Assembly: GCA_965227035.1 (NCBI GenBank)
Contig: OZ245724.1
Span: 868,001-932,000, forward strand
Source: CBDDFQ01 sp965227035
GTDB lineage: Bacteria > Pseudomonadota > Gammaproteobacteria > Burkholderiales > Burkholderiaceae_C
Reading direction: 5' to 3'
DNA length: 64,000 bases
The position numbers were made by a program, and so were the translations under genes. The notes below the pieces were generated by a model that did no database searches, was not told the DNA's origin, and worked only from the letters and a program-made list of their open reading frames with translations. Numbering within the stretch: position 1 is the stretch's first letter; each line of letters opens with the position of its first letter. Below, one piece after another: positions 53,300 to 61,651 of the stretch.

Positions 53300-53318
53300 C
53301 GCTCGTTAAAAGCGAGCG
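53300..53318. promoter_or_regulatory. Inverted repeat between ABM and AraC genes
   Basis: CGCTCG (53300-53305) and CGAGCG (53313-53318) flank a 7-base spacer, 10 bases before the ABM ATG on its strand. The site lies in the 165-base divergent space shared with the AraC-type gene at 53456, and could hide the ABM ribosome-binding site or be an operator. Confidence 0.3.
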
Positions 53319-53455
53319 GTGTGTGAAAAGGATGTCCATATTCTTGTACGTAGCTGCGGTTCGAGCCTTTAACGATCGACCCGATTTCTTGCCTGATCCG
53401 CCCGCATCTGGAATTTTCTTACAACGATCGTGAAGCCGGGTATTAACATTTGCGC

Positions 53456-54436
53456 ATGACCTCGACAAGCAACCCTAATCGGCAAAACTTGCAATCGCAA
53501 TCAGCGCAGTTCGAGGAAGTTCGCACCCGTTTGGCTAACAGAATTGCCAGGTGGACTGAAGGTGTGGAACAGTTCGACACCGCAAATCCGGCTGTGACTT
53601 TGTATCGACACGACTGCCCTACCGAGCCCATGAGTTGCATGGTGCAGCCGGCTATCGCTTTCACGGTGCAGGGCGTAAAGCGAGCGATTTTGGGCGACGA
53701 ATCGTTCACGTACAGCCGAGAGCGTTTTCTCATCACTTCGCTGGATCTGCCGGTTGCACTCCAGGTGGTGGAAGCCAGCCCTGAAATTCCATATCTCAGT
53801 CTTGTCCTGAGGTTGGACGAGCAAGTCATTGGCGAGTTGATGTTGCAAAGCAAACGACCCCCTCCAGTTGCCGACCGGGTAGGCGGTCGAGGGCTCGTAC
53901 TCGGGGATACGACCATTGCACTTTTCAACGCGTTCGATCGCCTGGTGCAACTGCTCGACGAGCCAGACGGCATCCCGGTGCTGGCTCCATTGATACACCG
54001 GGAAATCTTTTATCGAATCTTGACGAGCGGGCAGGGCGCTCACCTTTGGCAGCTTGCATCGGTGGGAAGCCAGAGCCATCGAATCGCGCGCGCCATCGAA
54101 TGGCTAAAGGCCAACTTTGCCGATCACCTGCGAATTGAAGATCTGGCGGAGAAGGTGCAGATGAGCGAATCGCGGCTTCACCATCATTTCAGGCAACTCA
54201 CGTCGATGAGTCCGTTGCAGTACCAGAAGTGGCTGCGCCTGAACGAAGCGCGGCGTCTGATGCTGACAGACCACTTCGATGCGTCCAGCGCCGCGTTTCA
54301 TGTGGGCTACGAGAGCGCGTCGCAGTTCAGCCGTGAATACAGACGACAGTTCGGATCGCCGCCGAAGCGCGATATCGAGAGCTTGTTGCATACGACGGGG
54401 CATTCGACTCCGGTATTCGCGGGTTCTCACGCGTGA
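53456..54436 (+). CDS. AraC-family regulator with AraC_N effector domain
   Basis: 326 residues from the ATG at 53456 (TTG at 53450 is an alternative). The N-terminal part (about 20-190) is the AraC_N-type sensor, with YRHDCPTEPMSCMVQPAIAF and LITSLDLPVALQVVEASPE. The C-terminal double HTH (about 210-315) carries EDLAEKVQMSESRLHHHFRQ and HVGYESASQFSREYRRQFG. This subgroup commonly sits beside oxidoreductase genes that it activates. The next gene is a molybdoenzyme starting 43 bases later, its likely target; the ABM gene diverges on the other side. Confidence 0.86.
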   Translation: MTSTSNPNRQNLQSQSAQFEEVRTRLANRIARWTEGVEQFDTANPAVTLYRHDCPTEPMSCMVQPAIAFTVQGVKRAILGDESFTYSRERFLITSLDLPVALQVVEASPEIPYLSLVLRLDEQVIGELMLQSKRPPPVADRVGGRGLVLGDTTIALFNAFDRLVQLLDEPDGIPVLAPLIHREIFYRILTSGQGAHLWQLASVGSQSHRIARAIEWLKANFADHLRIEDLAEKVQMSESRLHHHFRQLTSMSPLQYQKWLRLNEARRLMLTDHFDASSAAFHVGYESASQFSREYRRQFGSPPKRDIESLLHTTGHSTPVFAGSHA

Positions 54437-54479
54437 AATTTTTTGCTCGAACCGGGCTAAGGAAAACACAGGCTCTCAC

Positions 54480-56690
54480 ATGAAATTCAATCATCCAGCA
54501 GCAACCAATCCGATCGACCAGATGAAGGTGGTGGGAAAGCCCTTGGACCGCATCGAGGGGCCATTGAAAACTACAGGTAAGGCCACTTACGCGTACGAGC
54601 AGAACGATGCTGCGCCCGACGCCGCATATGGCGTCATTCTCGGTGCGGGCATAGCGACAGGGCGAATTGCATCGATCGACATCGCTAATGCGCAATCCGC
54701 GCCTGGCGTTCTGGCAGTCGTGACGGGCGAGAACTCGGGCAAGCTCGACAAGGGTGAGTTCTATGCGGCGCGAGCCCTGGCTGCACCGAACGTCGATCAT
54801 TACCATCAGGCCGTCGCCATTGTCGTCGCCAATACATTTGAGCAGGCGCGTTCTGCCTGCGCATTGATAGACGTGACCTACGTTAGAGCAGAAGGCACGT
54901 TCGATCTTTCAAAGGCCAAAGATAGTGCACCGTTGTCCAAGCGGATGGCCTTTGGCCCGCCGCCTCAAACTCGTGTCGGCGATTTCGAAGGTGCATTCGC
55001 CTCGGCGCCTGTCAAAGTAGATGAAACATATAAGACGCCGGATCAAAGTCACGCAATGCTGGAGCCGCACGCGACCATCGCTTCATGGCAAGGCGACCAG
55101 CTCACGTTGTGGACATCGATTCAGCAAATCAATTGGGGCGTACGCGATCTTGCGAAGACTCTAGAAATCTCGAAGGAAAACGTGCGCATTGTCTCGCCCT
55201 ACATCGGTGGCGGCTTCGGTGGCAAAGGCACCATTCTTTCCGACGCGGTAATGGCGTCTATTGCAGCAAAGGCAGCTGGCAAGCCGGTCAAAGTTGCGAT
55301 GGCGCGGACGATGGCCATGAACAACACGACTCATCGTCCTGCAACGATCCAACGGATCAGGTTGGGAGCAAACCTGGACGGCAATATCTCGGCCGTCGGC
55401 CATGAAAGCTGGTCGGGCAACATGCGCGGCGGGCGTCCGGAATCTGCCACAGCTTCCACGCGCCTGCTTTACGCGGGGGCCAATCGAATGACCGAATTGC
55501 GACTGGCGGTTCTCGATTTACCCGAAGGCAATGCAATGCGCGCGCCAGGGGAGGCGCCGGGAATGATGGCGCTGGAAATCGCGATGGATGAACTCGCCGA
55601 GAAGCTGAAGCTGGATCCGGTGGAACTTCGTGTCATCAACGACACCCAAGTCGATCCGGAAAATCCGAAGCGCGGGTTTTCTCAGCGGAAACTCGTGGAG
55701 TGCATTCGCACCGGCGCAGAAAAATTCGGCTGGGACAAGCGTAGCGACACTCCCGCAACCAATCGCGACGGCAGATGGCTGATCGGCATGGGAATGGCTT
55801 CGGCAATACGGGGCGCACCGATCACAAAATCGGCCGCGCGCGTTCGGCTCGACAGTCGCGGCATCGTGACTGTCGAGACCGACATGACCGATATTGGAAC
55901 TGGTAGCTACACGATCATTGCGCAAACCGCAGCAGAAATGATGGGCTTGGACATCAACCAAGTGGTTGTAAAACTGGGAGATTCCACGTTCCCGGAGTCG
56001 TCCGGATCGGGCGGTCAGTGGGGCGCTGCGTCATCGACTTCGGGTGTGTATGCGGCCTGCGTGAAGTTGCGCGAAGCAGTGGCCCACAAACTAGGTTTGT
56101 CTACGGAAAAAATCGAATTTTTTGATGGATTGGTCAGGTTCGGTGAGCAGACACACATGCTGGTCGATGCTGCGCAAGACGGTGACCTTGTTGCCGAAGA
56201 CGCAATCGAATTCGGCGAGCTCGCCAAAGACTATGCGCAGGACACCTTCGGCGCGCATTTCGTAGAAGTCGGAGTGGATTCGGACACCGGCGAGATTCGA
56301 ATTAGGCGCATGCTTGCTGTGTGCTCGGCGGGTCGGATTCTGAATCCGAAAACTGCGCGAAGTCAGGTCATCGGCAGTATGACCATGGGCGCTGGCGCGG
56401 CTTTGATGGAGGCGCTGGTTGTGGATACGCGATACGGTCTTTTCATCAACCACGATCTTGCGGGTTACGAGGTGCCTGTACATGCAGACGTCCCGCACCA
56501 GGATGTCATTTTTCTCGACGAGCCCGACGCAACGCATTCGCCGATGAAGGCGAAAGGCATCGGCGAACTCGGGATCAGTGGTGTCGCTGCGGCAATTGCG
56601 AACGCCGTATACAACGCGACAGGTGTGCGGGTGAGGGACTATCCGATTACTCTGGACAAACTGTTGCCGCAACTGCCTGCCGTCGCATGA
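54480..56690 (+). CDS. Molybdopterin-dependent aldehyde/xanthine oxidoreductase large subunit (PaoC/YagR-like)
   Basis: 736 residues from the ATG at 54480. Motifs of the xanthine oxidase family Mo-binding domains: KTTGKATYAYEQ near the start, IVSPYIGGGFGGKGTILSDA (about 238-257), AMRAPGEAPGMMALEIAMDE (about 347-366) and a C-terminal KGIGELGISGVAAAIANAVY (about 692-711), whose Glu is the catalytic base of the family. Size matches E. coli PaoC (732). The [2Fe-2S] and FAD subunits (PaoA, PaoB) that normally precede it are absent; the upstream gene is an AraC regulator. It would oxidise aldehydes or N-heterocycles using unlinked small subunits. Ends 2 bases from the convergent Bug receptor. Confidence 0.88.
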   Translation: MKFNHPAATNPIDQMKVVGKPLDRIEGPLKTTGKATYAYEQNDAAPDAAYGVILGAGIATGRIASIDIANAQSAPGVLAVVTGENSGKLDKGEFYAARALAAPNVDHYHQAVAIVVANTFEQARSACALIDVTYVRAEGTFDLSKAKDSAPLSKRMAFGPPPQTRVGDFEGAFASAPVKVDETYKTPDQSHAMLEPHATIASWQGDQLTLWTSIQQINWGVRDLAKTLEISKENVRIVSPYIGGGFGGKGTILSDAVMASIAAKAAGKPVKVAMARTMAMNNTTHRPATIQRIRLGANLDGNISAVGHESWSGNMRGGRPESATASTRLLYAGANRMTELRLAVLDLPEGNAMRAPGEAPGMMALEIAMDELAEKLKLDPVELRVINDTQVDPENPKRGFSQRKLVECIRTGAEKFGWDKRSDTPATNRDGRWLIGMGMASAIRGAPITKSAARVRLDSRGIVTVETDMTDIGTGSYTIIAQTAAEMMGLDINQVVVKLGDSTFPESSGSGGQWGAASSTSGVYAACVKLREAVAHKLGLSTEKIEFFDGLVRFGEQTHMLVDAAQDGDLVAEDAIEFGELAKDYAQDTFGAHFVEVGVDSDTGEIRIRRMLAVCSAGRILNPKTARSQVIGSMTMGAGAALMEALVVDTRYGLFINHDLAGYEVPVHADVPHQDVIFLDEPDATHSPMKAKGIGELGISGVAAAIANAVYNATGVRVRDYPITLDKLLPQLPAVA

Positions 56691-56692
56691 AC

Positions 56693-57664
56693 TCAGCCCC
56701 GTGCCAACTGCGCAATGCTCTTCCACTTCGCAGCCTCTTTGCTCATTTCCGGCAGCAATGTCTTTGAGTCGACGATGTCGACGGCGAGAACCTGGCGAGC
56801 GCAGAACTCGCGGAATGCTTGACTTTGCGCTGCTCGGGTGAACTCATCGGACAAGAGTTTCAGAATTGCTTCGGGCGTGTTTGCAGGCGCCATGAAGTCC
56901 AGTTGCGATGAAGCCTCGAAGCCTGGAACGCCGGATTCGGTCGCGGTCGGAACCTCTGGCAACTCTTCCCACCGCTTGTTGCTCGTGACCGCCAAGGCTC
57001 GCAATCTGCCGGATTGAATCAGTGGCAAAACGCCCACCGAGGTCTGGCAAGTGAAGGACACACGCCCGCCAACCACATCGGTGACCGCGACAGTGGTGTC
57101 CTTGTAGCTGATGTGCTGCGCTTTCGCCTTGCTCATGTCGGTAAGCACCGCAGCGCAAAGATGCGCGCTGCTGCCCACGCCTTGTGATGAATAGGTCAAG
57201 TCGCCCGGCTTTGCTCGCATTGCCTGCAGCAAATCTGCCATCGTGCGGTAAGGGGAATCTGCGGCGACGACGATGGCGTAGGGCACGCGTGCGACGCGGG
57301 CGACTGGAGCGAAATCCCTGACTGGGTCGAACGTGCCTACTGCGGCCTCGTTGAATATGGGCAATAGGTACAGCGGTATGCCCGTGAGGATGAGCGTGTA
57401 GCCGTCAGGCGCGGCTTTTGCGGCAGTCTGATAACCGATGAGACCACCCGCTCCAGACCGGTTCTCGACGACGATGGGAGTGTTGAGTCGTTTCGAAAGC
57501 GCGTCCGAGAAAAAGCGCGTCACTGCATCGATGGATGTACCTGGAGATGCAGGCACGATGATTCGGATCGGCTTCGATGGAAACGCCTGCGAATAAACAG
57601 CGCCAGATCCCAACAGGGAAAACGCGCCCATCGTTTGAAGCATTTGTCTTCTTGTAGATTTCAC
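56693..57664 (-). CDS. Tripartite tricarboxylate transporter substrate-binding protein (Bug family)
   Basis: 323 residues from the GTG at 57664, which has AAGGAGA 7-8 bases upstream; the ATG at 57736 would add 24 residues before the signal. Signal segment MLQTMGAFSLLGSGAVYSQA, then the mature FPSKPIRIIVPASPGTSIDA with VENRSGAGGLIGYQTAAKAA, the Bug fold hallmarks. It shares only family-level similarity with the receptor at 50379. The neighbours suggest an organic acid ligand. It is 113 bases downstream of the LysR gene and reads the same way. Confidence 0.92.
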   Translation of the reverse strand: MKSTRRQMLQTMGAFSLLGSGAVYSQAFPSKPIRIIVPASPGTSIDAVTRFFSDALSKRLNTPIVVENRSGAGGLIGYQTAAKAAPDGYTLILTGIPLYLLPIFNEAAVGTFDPVRDFAPVARVARVPYAIVVAADSPYRTMADLLQAMRAKPGDLTYSSQGVGSSAHLCAAVLTDMSKAKAQHISYKDTTVAVTDVVGGRVSFTCQTSVGVLPLIQSGRLRALAVTSNKRWEELPEVPTATESGVPGFEASSQLDFMAPANTPEAILKLLSDEFTRAAQSQAFREFCARQVLAVDIVDSKTLLPEMSKEAAKWKSIAQLARG

Positions 57665-57776
57665 GATTTGTCTCCTTGCTGCTTTTGTTTGTGTGGCAGC
57701 TGTCCGGATTTTAGGAACGCACGCACCGTTGCGCATCCCGTCGGCGCGGCAAGGTGCTTTGCGTCAAACGAGAAAA

Positions 57777-58703
57777 TCAATCGGAGGGAGGAGCGATTTC
57801 CTGCTCGGGCGCCATTCGAAACTGATCGACCAGAAAGTCGACGAACACGCGCACTTTTTTGGAGAGTCCACGACTGCTCGAATAGACGGCGAACAGTTCG
57901 GCGTCGCCTTGCCGGGGGTGAACGACATGATCGTCAAGAACGCGCATGAGCCGTCCTTCGGAAATATGGGTGCGTACCATCCAGTCGTGAACCACGATGA
58001 GGCCGGTCCCGCTGAGGGCCGCTGCAAGCAACACAAGCGCGTTGTCGGTGCGCAAATTTCCCTGCACCTCTATCTCTTCCTGGTCTGCGCCATTGCTGAA
58101 GGTCCAGCGGTTGCTGTACGAGCGAACCGCGTAGAGCAGGCAGTTGTGATTGCGCAAGTCCGACGGTGTTTTGGGGATGCCGTTTTTCTCGAAGTAGGAG
58201 GGGGCACCGCAGACGATGCGCTGGCTGGGGCTGAGCCGCCTTGCGACGATCTCGGAATCGGGCAGGTGACCCATCCACACCGCGACGTCTATATTGTTTG
58301 AGACGAGATCGCGCCTCTCGTCGGTCAATGAAATGTCGAGGGTAATTTCAGGATACTTGGCCAGGAAGGCGGGTAGGGCGGGCACGACCACCGTAGTTCC
58401 GGTCGAGACTCGCAAAGACACCCGCAGCAAGCCCTTGGCGTTATCTTGAAAAGACTGCGCTTCCGACCGCGCGTTGCTCAAATCGTCTGCTATGCCGCAG
58501 GCCCTTTCGTAGAAGAGCCGGCCCGGTTCTGTCAACGACAGGCTCCGAGTACTCCGATTCAGCAAGCGAACACCCAGATCGTCTTCCAGCGCCTTGACCT
58601 GTCGTGCGACCGAGCTGATCGATGCCACATCGCGGGCAGCCGCAGAAAAGCTGCCTGCCTTCACTACTCTGATAAAGGTCTGGATTCTGGTGAATTCGTC
58701 CAT
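57777..58703 (-). CDS. LysR-family transcriptional regulator
   Basis: 308 residues. HTH in TRIQTFIRVVKAGSFSAAAR and SSVARQVKALEDDLGVRLLN (about 5-45), and RSTRSLSLTEPG follows, as in the CrgA/DsdC-like branch of LysR proteins. The effector-binding domain occupies about 90-300. It diverges from the flavin monooxygenase operon at 58906, separated by 202 bases, so it likely controls that operon. Downstream it points at the Bug receptor gene. Confidence 0.88.
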   Translation of the reverse strand: MDEFTRIQTFIRVVKAGSFSAAARDVASISSVARQVKALEDDLGVRLLNRSTRSLSLTEPGRLFYERACGIADDLSNARSEAQSFQDNAKGLLRVSLRVSTGTTVVVPALPAFLAKYPEITLDISLTDERRDLVSNNIDVAVWMGHLPDSEIVARRLSPSQRIVCGAPSYFEKNGIPKTPSDLRNHNCLLYAVRSYSNRWTFSNGADQEEIEVQGNLRTDNALVLLAAALSGTGLIVVHDWMVRTHISEGRLMRVLDDHVVHPRQGDAELFAVYSSSRGLSKKVRVFVDFLVDQFRMAPEQEIAPPSD

Positions 58704-58849
58704 GTTTTTCAGTCGCTCCTGTATCCGGATTCTGCTGGATTCCAGCCCGCATAACGCTAAAACGCCAACGATCTTTGCGCTGGCTGCAATGATCCTTGCC
58801 GTGCACGCGGCTAGCCGATGACCCGACGCGTTCCTAGAATTCTTTTATG

Positions 58850-58877
58850 TCCAGCGCAACGGCTTATTGGCGCTGGA
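58850..58877. promoter_or_regulatory. Inverted repeat in leader of monooxygenase operon
   Basis: TCCAGCGC (58850-58857) and GCGCTGGA (58870-58877) are perfect 8-base arms with a 12-base spacer, 29 bases before the ATG at 58906. AGGAGG (58894-58899) follows. The repeat may be an operator for the divergent LysR protein or a leader hairpin. Confidence 0.45.
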
Positions 58878-58905
58878 ATGAGTTGCCCTACACAGGAGGA
58901 TCGGG

Positions 58906-60771
58906 ATGTCAAACCTGACCAAGAGACAAACACAGCAGGGCGCCGATGGCGCCAGCATCGACGAAATCGCCGACCCGACCGAACAGGTGTCCCGATGGCT
59001 TGCCAGATTCGAGAACGCACTTCAAAGCGGAGATCGACCCGGGCTGCAAGACTTGTTCGAAGAAGACAGTCACTGGCGCGATCTGATTGCTTTCACCTGG
59101 AACATCACGCCTCACAGCGGCCGAGTCACCATAGCCGACGGGTTGCTCGATGGCCAGCGAAGTGCAGGAGCGCGCAAGTTCCAGGTCGGAGCCGGGCGAA
59201 CGGCGCCCCGAATCGTGAAACGCATCGGCAGGGAAGTCGTCGAAGCGATTATCGAATTCGAAACGCAGGTGGGAAGGGGGCACGGACTACTTCGCTTGCC
59301 CGTCGCGAACCCCGAACAGGCATGGGTCTTGATGACATCTTTGGAAGAACTCAAGGGGCATGAGGAGCCGATCAACGAACGACGACCTAGTGGCGACGAT
59401 TACTCCCGCATCTTCGGCGGAAAGAATTGGGCCGAGCGCCGTGCAGAGGAACAGTCCTTTGCAGATCGCGAGCCAGTCGTCCTGATCGTCGGCGGCGGGC
59501 AAGCCGGACTCACGATCGCTGCTCGGCTTAAACGTCTGGGCGTCGACGCGTTGGTGGTCGACAAGTTGCCGCGTGTTGGCGACGTCTGGCGAACACGGTA
59601 TCAGGCCTTGGCTCTTCATAACAAGGTGCCGCTCAACCAAATGGCCTACATGCCATTCCCACCGAGCTGGCCGGATTTCCTTCCGAAGGACATGCTCGGC
59701 AACTGGCTGGAGTCCTATTCATGGGCCATGGAATGCAATGTCTGGAGCGGCACGACACTTCTTTCAGGAACCTACGATGAGCAATCGGGCCGGTGGAACG
59801 CGACCGTTCGAAGGTCCGATGGATCCGAACGCATCCTGCACCCACGACATCTGGTGTTCGCCAATGGCGTTGCCGGTAAACCGCGCGCGACAACTGCCCC
59901 CGGGCTGGAAGATTTCAAAGGCGAGATTGTCCACACGCATGGATACACCGAGGGATCTCGCTGGCGTGGACGCAATGCGCTCGTGCTGGGCGCGGGGACG
60001 AGCGGCCACGACATCGCGCAGGACCTGCACGGCTACGGAGCGAACGTCAAGCTCATACAACGAGGCTCGATCACTGTGGTCAGCGTAAAGGCTGCCGCCA
60101 TCAACCATGCACTCTATTACGACGAAGGACTCCCCACCGCAGATTGCGATCTGATCTCTACTTCGAGCACCTATCCGTTGCTCGTGCGCGGCTATCAACT
60201 TGCCGTCAAACGGATGATCGACATCGACAAGGATCTTCTTGCCGGACTCGAGGCGCGTGGATTCAAGATGGACATGGGCCCCGACGAAACGGGGCATCAG
60301 ATGAAGTTCCGGCGCCGTTTCGGTGGCTACTACCTCAGTTGCGGATGCTCCGAATTGATCGTCAGCGGTGAAGTGGGATTGCTGCAATACGACGACATCG
60401 AACGGTTCGTGCCCGAGGGCGTTTTGATGAAAGACGGAACGGTGCACCCTGCTGAACTTCTCGTCACGGCTACCGGTTATCAGAGTCAGCAGGAAGTGGT
60501 GCGCGAAATCCTGGGTGACGAGATTGCAGACAAGGTCGGGCAAATCTGGGGCTTGGCGCCGGACGGCGAGCTCTCGAACATGTTCCGCCCCACGACTCAA
60601 GCCGGACTTTGGTTTGCGGGAGGAGGGCTGGCCCAGGCACGCATCTATTCGCAGTACATCGCGCTGCTAATCAAGGCTCAGGAAGTGGGCCTGGTGAACC
60701 TGGACAGCGTCGCCAAGGAGCATCTGAACGCGATGGATTCGAATCGGCTGGAAGTGAGTGCGCATGCTTGA
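58906..60771 (+). CDS. Flavin-containing monooxygenase with N-terminal NTF2-like domain
   Basis: 621 residues with AGGAGG 6 bases ahead of the ATG. The N-terminal ~140 residues (WLARFENALQSGDRPGLQDL) form a SnoaL/NTF2-like domain fused to an FAD/NADPH class B monooxygenase. The FAD site VVLIVGGGQAGLTIA is near 190-205, the FxGxxxH fingerprint FKGEIVHTHGY near 336, and the NADPH site ALVLGAGTSGHDIAQDL near 360. The fingerprint ends in Tyr, unlike the Trp-Pro/Asp of Baeyer-Villiger enzymes, so N-, S- or C-oxygenation is more likely. It heads the operon; its stop overlaps the SDR start by 8 bases. Substrate unknown. Confidence 0.87.
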   Translation: MSNLTKRQTQQGADGASIDEIADPTEQVSRWLARFENALQSGDRPGLQDLFEEDSHWRDLIAFTWNITPHSGRVTIADGLLDGQRSAGARKFQVGAGRTAPRIVKRIGREVVEAIIEFETQVGRGHGLLRLPVANPEQAWVLMTSLEELKGHEEPINERRPSGDDYSRIFGGKNWAERRAEEQSFADREPVVLIVGGGQAGLTIAARLKRLGVDALVVDKLPRVGDVWRTRYQALALHNKVPLNQMAYMPFPPSWPDFLPKDMLGNWLESYSWAMECNVWSGTTLLSGTYDEQSGRWNATVRRSDGSERILHPRHLVFANGVAGKPRATTAPGLEDFKGEIVHTHGYTEGSRWRGRNALVLGAGTSGHDIAQDLHGYGANVKLIQRGSITVVSVKAAAINHALYYDEGLPTADCDLISTSSTYPLLVRGYQLAVKRMIDIDKDLLAGLEARGFKMDMGPDETGHQMKFRRRFGGYYLSCGCSELIVSGEVGLLQYDDIERFVPEGVLMKDGTVHPAELLVTATGYQSQQEVVREILGDEIADKVGQIWGLAPDGELSNMFRPTTQAGLWFAGGGLAQARIYSQYIALLIKAQEVGLVNLDSVAKEHLNAMDSNRLEVSAHA

Positions 60772-61582
60772 TCTGACTGGGAAAGTTGCATTCGTTGCAG
60801 GCGCAGGGTCTGTCGCCGAAGGCTGGGGAAACGGGCGTGCCACCGCGGTTCTTCTTGCGCGCCAGGGTGCGAAGGTATTCGGTGTAGACATCAGCGACGC
60901 GGCGCTCGATGGAACTCGAATCGAGATGGAAAAAGAAGGACATCAGGACTGGGCATCGCGTACCTGCAACATGACCGTTGCCGAAGAAGTCATGCAGGCA
61001 GTCGGCGAGTGCGTGGCCCGTTTCGGACGCATCGATATTTTGATAAACAACATTGGCGGAAGCGCGCCCGGCGATCCGGTTTCGATGACCGAAGAAGTAT
61101 GGGATTCGCAGATCGACCTGAATTTGAAGACCGCGTTTCTCAGCTGCAAATATGTGCTTCCGGTCATGGAAAAACAGTTCGAAGCCGAGGGCAAAGGCGG
61201 GGCTATCGTGAACATCTCGAGCATTGCACACATGACCCATCAAGTAGGTGGGCGGGTCAATGTGGCGTATGCCGCGGCCAAGGCGGCAATCGGATCGTTC
61301 AGCAGATCGACTGCTATAGCCTATGTGAAGAAGGGCATCCGAGTGAACACGGTGGTGGTAGGCGTGATGGACACCCCCCTCGTGACAGCGCGCCTGGTCA
61401 AACAACTTGGTGCTGCGGACGCAGCGGAGTTGATTGCAAAACGACATGCGGCTATTCCCATGGGCCACATGGGCGATGCATGGGACGTCGCGCACGCAGC
61501 ACTGTATCTGGCAAGCGATGAGGCTCGTTACGTGACAGCCACCCAACTCGTAGTCGATGGCGGAGTGACCGCCGCGCGTTAG
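60764..61582 (+). CDS. Short-chain dehydrogenase/reductase
   Basis: 272 residues from the ATG at 60764, inside the end of the monooxygenase gene. The Rossmann loop GAGSVAEGWGNGRATAVLLA is longer than the usual TGxxxGIG. NNIGGSAPGD, the catalytic Ser in VNISSIAH and YAAAK (Tyr and Lys) follow. GVMDTPLV is typical after the active site. It probably oxidises an alcohol or reduces a ketone produced by the monooxygenase. It is 69 bases upstream of the Ldh-family gene. NAD or NADP preference is not clear. Confidence 0.88.
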   Translation: MLDLTGKVAFVAGAGSVAEGWGNGRATAVLLARQGAKVFGVDISDAALDGTRIEMEKEGHQDWASRTCNMTVAEEVMQAVGECVARFGRIDILINNIGGSAPGDPVSMTEEVWDSQIDLNLKTAFLSCKYVLPVMEKQFEAEGKGGAIVNISSIAHMTHQVGGRVNVAYAAAKAAIGSFSRSTAIAYVKKGIRVNTVVVGVMDTPLVTARLVKQLGAADAAELIAKRHAAIPMGHMGDAWDVAHAALYLASDEARYVTATQLVVDGGVTAAR

Positions 61583-61651
61583 ACGTTGAAGTCACACCGA
61601 GCAAGCACACCCAGTGCGCGCTTTCGAAGAAAAAAGCAAGGAGACTAAAAA

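Noticed and set aside
58906..60771. Baeyer-Villiger monooxygenase
   Set aside because: The fingerprint FKGEIVHTHGY ends with Tyr rather than Trp followed by Pro or Asp, which fits the FMO type.
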